Positions 59,341 through 64,000 of a stretch of 64,000 bases of DNA are shown here, piece after piece. Below the pieces are notes generated by a model, which saw only the letters and a list, made by a program, of their open reading frames with translations, made no database searches and was not told the DNA's origin. The DNA comes from Rhynchopus euleeides. Taxonomy: Eukaryota; Euglenozoa; Diplonemea; Diplonemida; Diplonemidae. Both the position numbers and the translations under genes were made by a program. Each line of letters starts with the position of its first letter. The first letter of the stretch is position 1. The stretch is from the NCBI GenBank assembly GCA_963210315.1, contig OY723257.1, positions 930,001 to 994,000 on the forward strand, given 5' to 3'.

Positions 59341-62242
59341 GGGGCGTGCGTGGCCCCTTCCACTCGCCACACTTCCTCACCACCCACCTCAACGCTGCGC
59401 CCCAGCGGAGGATGCCCCGTGTCGATGCACCCGGCGGGGGGGGCGGGGGGGGTGAGGTGGGGGGTGGGGGAGGGGGTGAGGGTGGGGTGGGGCGGGGGAT
59501 GGGTGGACGGAAGGGGACAAGGTAGACAGGGAGCGAGAGGAGAAACTCGGGGAAGACAGCACAACAGGAAGAGACACCCGAGGGGAAAGGCCCGGCCCCC
59601 ACGACCCCTCCCTCCCTATCTGCTGTGGGGGCACCGGTCGGGGTGCCCCGGGTCGCGCGCCGATCTGCTCTCCCAGTCGAAGACTGGCTTCGCGGTAAAC
59701 CGCGGGCGTGGCTGTCGACCACGCGCCTGTGGGTTCCCCCACGCGTTTCTGGGTGCGCACCCAGGGACCGGGCCCGGAGCCACTGACGGGCTCTATGCGC
59801 ATCGTTTCGCCCTGCTAAGAGGACGGCGCACGGTACCACTCGGCCCGCTCGCCTGCTCCGCCGCCCCAGGAGGGCCGTCAGCCGCCCCCTCCTTCTCGCC
59901 CGCCATCGCCCGCGTCGCCTTCTTCTGGCCGGCTTGGCCCAGCTCGCCGCTGTCACTGCCGCCCAGCACGCCGCTATCACCGCCGCGAGAAGTCCCAGCA
60001 TCGTCATCCGCCGGGGTGGGGGGGATGGGGGGGGTGAGGGAGGGTTTTTTTTTCGATGTTTGTTGGGTTTTGAAAAGTGGGGAACGGGGAAATCTATTGG
60101 CTCGGTTTGTACCTTCCCGTTGTGAAGATATTCACCGGGCAGTTACCGAGCTTGGGGAGGGGGTTGTTGAGTAAGACAAACACGAAAATTGGGGAGGGGG
60201 GGGGGGGTGGGGCGGAAGCGGATGGCAGGCTGAGATGGTGATGCCTCGCTTTTGTGTCGTTTGTGGTCGGTGGGGAGCCGAGCCTCTGCGGTGTGGGGAC
60301 AGCCCCGTACCCCACCAGCCGCGTTACGCAACCAATGAAGTACAGAAACAATGAAGTACAGAAACTGTAGCTTAAGAAATCGTTGGTCAAAAATTGGACA
60401 ACTATTTTCCCCAGCCAAAAAACCTGGCTAAATTGGCTAATTTTGGCTAATTTTGCCTAAATTTCCATACCCCCATCCAAGGCAAAAAGATAAGGCTGTT
60501 GGGGGTCTTCGCTACGGGGTGATCGTCAGTGCATTTTGGTGCATTTCCTGTTGAATTCGGTGAAAACTGACGAAGACTGGCGAAGGATAACGACCAGCGA
60601 AGACCCCCGTTGTTTGTGCGCCAAATCCGGCAAGGCAACAACAAGTGATATACTAAAAGCCGTAGGGTAGCTCTGTGGCGGGCAGGGTATCCCTCACGAT
60701 ACGGAGCTAGCGGGGGAGGGGGCGGGGAAGGCTGTGATAACAAGGATAACCAAAGGCACTGGTCTGACAGCACGAAGGAAGGCGCAGGGATGGTCCTCAC
60801 TTCGCAAAAACACGCAGGCCGTGCCGACAGTGAGGGAGAGAGGGAGAGGGAGGGGGGGTCGGGTGCCATATCTGGCATCAGCCGACTGTATGTGGTGAGA
60901 GGTGTGGGCGGCGGTGAAGCGGGATGAGTGAGGGGCTGATGTGGAGGTGGAATAGTTCATGATGCAGAGATGCAGTGGGGAGGAGGGGGGGGGGGGGACA
61001 GAGAGGCTCGGGAGGGGGCAATGAATAATCCTAACAGAATGGGGGGGCGGGGGGTAGTGAAATCGAATTTGAAGGGAGCACAAGAATGATCACCCTTCAC
61101 TCGTTCTGCAGGTTTTGTGTCTAACAACAGAATGGGGGGGGGGGGGGGGGGGGGGCGTCGCTCAGAAGTTGCAGACTCGGTGTGAAAAAGGGAGCCGCCC
61201 TCACGGAATGGGCTGCGAAAAAGTGGCGCGGTTTTGACACACAGTTGTTGACACAGAGCGAAAGCGGAGAGACCCCCCCCCCCCCAAGAAGAGCTCTGAA
61301 TCTTCCGTTTTAAAAGAGAGGCAACGGGATCCGCTGCCATGGGTTGCGAGGAACAACAACACAGCGCAGACACACATGTGGCGTCTGGCGGATTATAATT
61401 TGCCAAAAGGCCTCGCCAGGCCATGCTTGCTGATGTTGCCGGTTCAGATCAGTTTCCGGGAGGTGCTGTTAGAGGAGCGGAAGGACGCCGTGTGTGTGAA
61501 GAAGAAAAATACCGAGGCGTCTGATCGAGGGCACCAGCGGGGCAGAGGGTGGGCCGAGGGGGGAGGGGTGGGAAGGGTTACGCTGGCTAACCCACAGACC
61601 CACCACTCCACTATCACGGTTCTTTGTAGGAAAAAGTATATTTCGCAAGTCTAGAATGGTCAGGGCATGGCACACACCTGCACACAGTACCGTGTGTCGA
61701 ACCACAGGGTAGAAAACTGGGGTTGGGACCCAATATTTGTGAGAGGCACAACATGCAGGCGCCATGCAAGACGTTGTTGCTCTGGTTGTTGCTGCCGGCT
61801 GGGGTTGATGCCTCAAAACACGACACCCAGCCAGCCTGACACAAAGACGGGGCGAGGCAGGTCGGGCGTGGGTAATATACACAGTGTCGCCTACAATACC
61901 CACCCCCACCCACCTCTTGCTCGCCGAAGCGCGAAATGCGAAAAATATCCCACACACACCTTATTCGCTGAGCGCCCCACAGAGAGGATACAACGAACAT
62001 CTCAGATACAGATGCCGGTGTCTAGATGTGGTTTTCGCCACAAGCGGCTCGCTGAGAGTGATGTCTACAAAAGAAAGGGTACACCAGGAAGCCGGGATAC
62101 AATGTCCTGCGGACCGATGAATGACACCACGCAACACAACGGGGACCAAAGGGGGGGGGGGCACAGGGGCTGGGGTAATTTTCTGGGGGGTCGTGAACGT
62201 CGGGGGGGGGGGGGGGGGGTAGGGGGGGGGGGCTGGCGTGCA
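59341..62242. other. Gene-free stretch upstream of the LINE, G-rich
   Basis: It contains many poly-G tracts (59428-59500, 60190-60210, 60980-61000, 61131-61155, 62150-62230), A/T-rich patches around 60370-60470 and one MITE (60501-60608). The open frames do not resemble known proteins. Confidence 0.5.
60501..60608. mobile_element. 108-bp MITE with 3-bp TSD (GTT)
   Basis: Ends are GGGGGTCTTCGCTACGGGG and CCAGCGAAGACCCCC. GTT flanks both sides (60498-60500 and 60609-60611). It is the reverse-orientation relative of 1126-1233, with the same length and the shared core CAACAGGAAATGC (inverted here). Confidence 0.8.
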
Positions 62243-63233
62243 CACGGTGGGATCTTGTAAATTTTACATGTATAACTACAAGTATATACATGTATTATAC
62301 ATGTATAATACTTGCATGTCAACTATTATACATGTATAATACATGTATATGCCTGAAATATACATGTAAAATACATGTATATCAAGTAAAAATACAAGTA
62401 TAATACTTGCATGTCAACTATTATACTTGTATTTTTACTTGATATACATGTATTTTACATGTATATTTCAGGCATTTACATGTATTTTACATGTATAATA
62501 CTTGTCATGCAAGTATTATACATGTAAAATACTTGCATGACAAGTAAAATACTTGCATGCAAGTAAAATACATGTATTTTACTTGCATGCAAGCATTTTA
62601 CTTGTCATGCAAGTATTTTACATGTATAATACTTGCATGACAAGTATTATACATGTAAAATACATGTAAATGCCTGAAATACCGTATACGTAAATATTAT
62701 GGAACGGGCCCATTTTTGGCCGGTCCGTTCCATAATATTTACGTTCCATAATATTTACAGGGCCAGTTGGGGACTCGGTGGTGAGGACGGCTTGCGTCAG
62801 GAATCGCGCGAAAAGTGCACGAGTAGGTCCCGTCAGGGACTCTGTATGCCGTCCGATCACCTGGTCCAAGTCCCCGAGTCGCAGAAAGCCCTGTAAATAT
62901 TATGGAACGAAAAAAATCTGGAACGCCAACCCACCAGCGTTCCAAAATATTTACGTTCCATAATATTTACGTTCCATAATATTTACGTTCCAAAATATTT
63001 ACGTATACGGTATACATGTAAAATACATGTATATCAAGTAAAAATACAAGTATAATAGTTGACATGCAAGTATTATACTTGTATTTTTACTTGATATACA
63101 TGTATTTTACATGTATATTTCAGGCATATACATGTATTATACATGTATAATAGTTGACATGCAAGTATTATACATGTATAATACATGTATATACTTGTAG
63201 TTATACATGTAAAATTTACAAGATCCCACCGTG
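62243..63233. repeat. 991-bp AT-rich concentric palindrome
   Basis: The 223-bp arms 62243-62465 and 63011-63233 appear to be exact reverse complements starting CACGGTGGGATCTTGTAAAT. Inside are a second palindrome of about 210 bp (62466-62680, centred on CTTGCATGCAAG motifs) and a third inverted repeat (62681-63010) with ends ACCGTATACGTAAATATT and subterminal GGAACG...CGTTCC. Each left arm also contains a further internal inverted repeat. Almost everything is built from TACATGTA, ACTTGCATG and AAGTATTATAC units. It could be a fold-back transposon, a replication or centromere-like element, or a cruciform-prone site. Confidence 0.85.
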
Positions 63234-63242
63234 CAGGGTCAC

Positions 63243-63365
63243 GGTGGCCTGGTCAGACCCTGACCAGGTCAAAACCTGGTCAAATCTTGACCAGGTCATA
63301 CCTGGTCATTGACCAGGTATGACCTGGTCATGACCATGTCATACCTGGTCATGACCAGGTCATTT
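63243..63365. repeat. Cluster of TGACCAGGTC/GACCTGGTCA palindromes
   Basis: About a dozen copies of ACCTGGTCA or TGACCAGGT occur in both orientations, with palindromic joins such as ACCTGGTCATGACCAGGT. They could be binding sites for a dimeric protein or a slipped hairpin array. They adjoin the AT-rich palindrome. Confidence 0.75.
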
Positions 63366-63537
63366 TCACCTATTTTAACCGGGGGGAACATGTTGAGTGG
63401 CCAAGCAGGGGGAACAATTCGCATATTCCGGACTCTCTCCGGCCGTTGTGGAAAGTATGGGTCAAAAGGGTTCAACCATACCCCGAGTCGAGAAAGAAGT
63501 CGAAGCTTGAATCATGTTGGACACAAGGGAAAAATGG

Positions 63538-63825
63538 TCAAAATTGGCCCAAAATTACCAATAAAATATGCTGCAGTGCAGGGGGGTGGCGGGGGAGGGG
63601 AGGGTGGGGTCGGCGACGAAACTTCATGATCAGCAGCTTTCTGCCTTCTTCCGCTTCTTCACATTCTTCTCCTTCTTCCTCTTCTTCGGGATCTTCGTTG
63701 TCGTCGTCGGCTTCACAGGCCAGTGCTGCCTTGCCTAACACGCCGTCCTTCGCATCCTGGGTGTGGATTGGCGGCTGCTTGTCGCAGAGGCAAATACGGA
63801 GACCACCGCGTGTTGCAGGCAGCAT
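63538..63825 (-). CDS. Unrecognised small ORF with acidic tail
   Basis: The minus-strand frame of 95 codons begins at the ATG at 63825. It has CLCDKQPPIHTQDAKDG, then a strongly acidic segment (DDDNEDPEEEEEGEE) followed by KLLIMKF. A second minus frame is open from the right window edge to 63713 and overlaps it. One of the two may be the end of a gene lying beyond the window. No family is recognised. Confidence 0.2.
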   Translation of the reverse strand: MLPATRGGLRICLCDKQPPIHTQDAKDGVLGKAALACEADDDNEDPEEEEEGEECEEAEEGRKLLIMKFRRRPHPPLPRHPPALQHILLVILGQF

Positions 63826-64000
63826 CGCCAGTCAGTAACCAGCCATCGGAACACTTGCCGAGCGAATCGATCGGGCCGACAGGGGTTACCCGACTGCTAC
63901 CGAGAGTCCTGAGACGGTGCCGAAACGAATCGAAGTTTTTCATCCATACTGGACCCGCTGTCATGCACTTCCCGCACAACGATATGACATTGTATTGCAA

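Noticed and set aside
59294..60007. N-terminal extension of the LINE protein to 60007
   Set aside because: The sequence is Arg/Pro-rich translation of G-rich low-complexity DNA with no domain. The OTU-like domain begins soon after the ATG at 59293.

Overview
The window looks like a GC-rich, repeat-dense nuclear segment of a eukaryotic microbe (protist or alga). It contains hAT, tyrosine-recombinase-retrotransposon and R2-superclade LINE coding sequences, several families of short inverted-repeat elements with target-site duplications (TSDs), a 5-kb satellite, and long intron-free genes for transmembrane cyclase-homology receptors. I see no operons, Shine-Dalgarno signals, tRNA, rRNA or CRISPR, and I cannot name the species.

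Layout. 1-5545: two related serine/proline-rich ORFs on the minus strand. The left one continues off the window with a LINE-like reverse transcriptase tail. The right one lies between 454-bp inverted repeats. 5593-7008: a long palindrome and a TA-flanked MITE. 7011-18867: a four-level nest. A 789-bp TA-flanked element is split by a 1142-bp element with a 5-bp TSD, which is split by a 4.6-kb hAT transposon with an 8-bp TSD, which is split by a 5.3-kb tyrosine-recombinase retrotransposon. An uninterrupted second copy of the 1142-bp element at 33631-34772 serves as the empty site. 18868-40800: three large, nearly identical minus-strand genes for two-pass membrane receptors with a Cache-like ectodomain, a HAMP region and a cyclase-homology domain that lacks most catalytic residues. 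Copies 2 and 3 form a tandem duplication of about 7.2 kb. Copy 1 has a 3137-bp insertion exactly at its start codon. 40800-47585: mostly repeats and decayed fragments. 47586-52591: about 161 copies of a 31-bp satellite. 53375-59293: one very large R2-superclade retrotransposon protein with zinc fingers, RT, restriction-like endonuclease, and two or three OTU-protease-like domains paired with Cys/His clusters. 62243-63233: a 991-bp AT-rich structure of concentric palindromes, followed by a cluster of short palindromes.

The retrotransposons, the hAT element and the many short elements account for most of the DNA. The only likely host genes are the three cyclase-like receptors and a small RING-like fragment at 27 kb. 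All positions, TSDs and repeat boundaries were read by eye. Family assignments rest on recognised motifs, without database searches.
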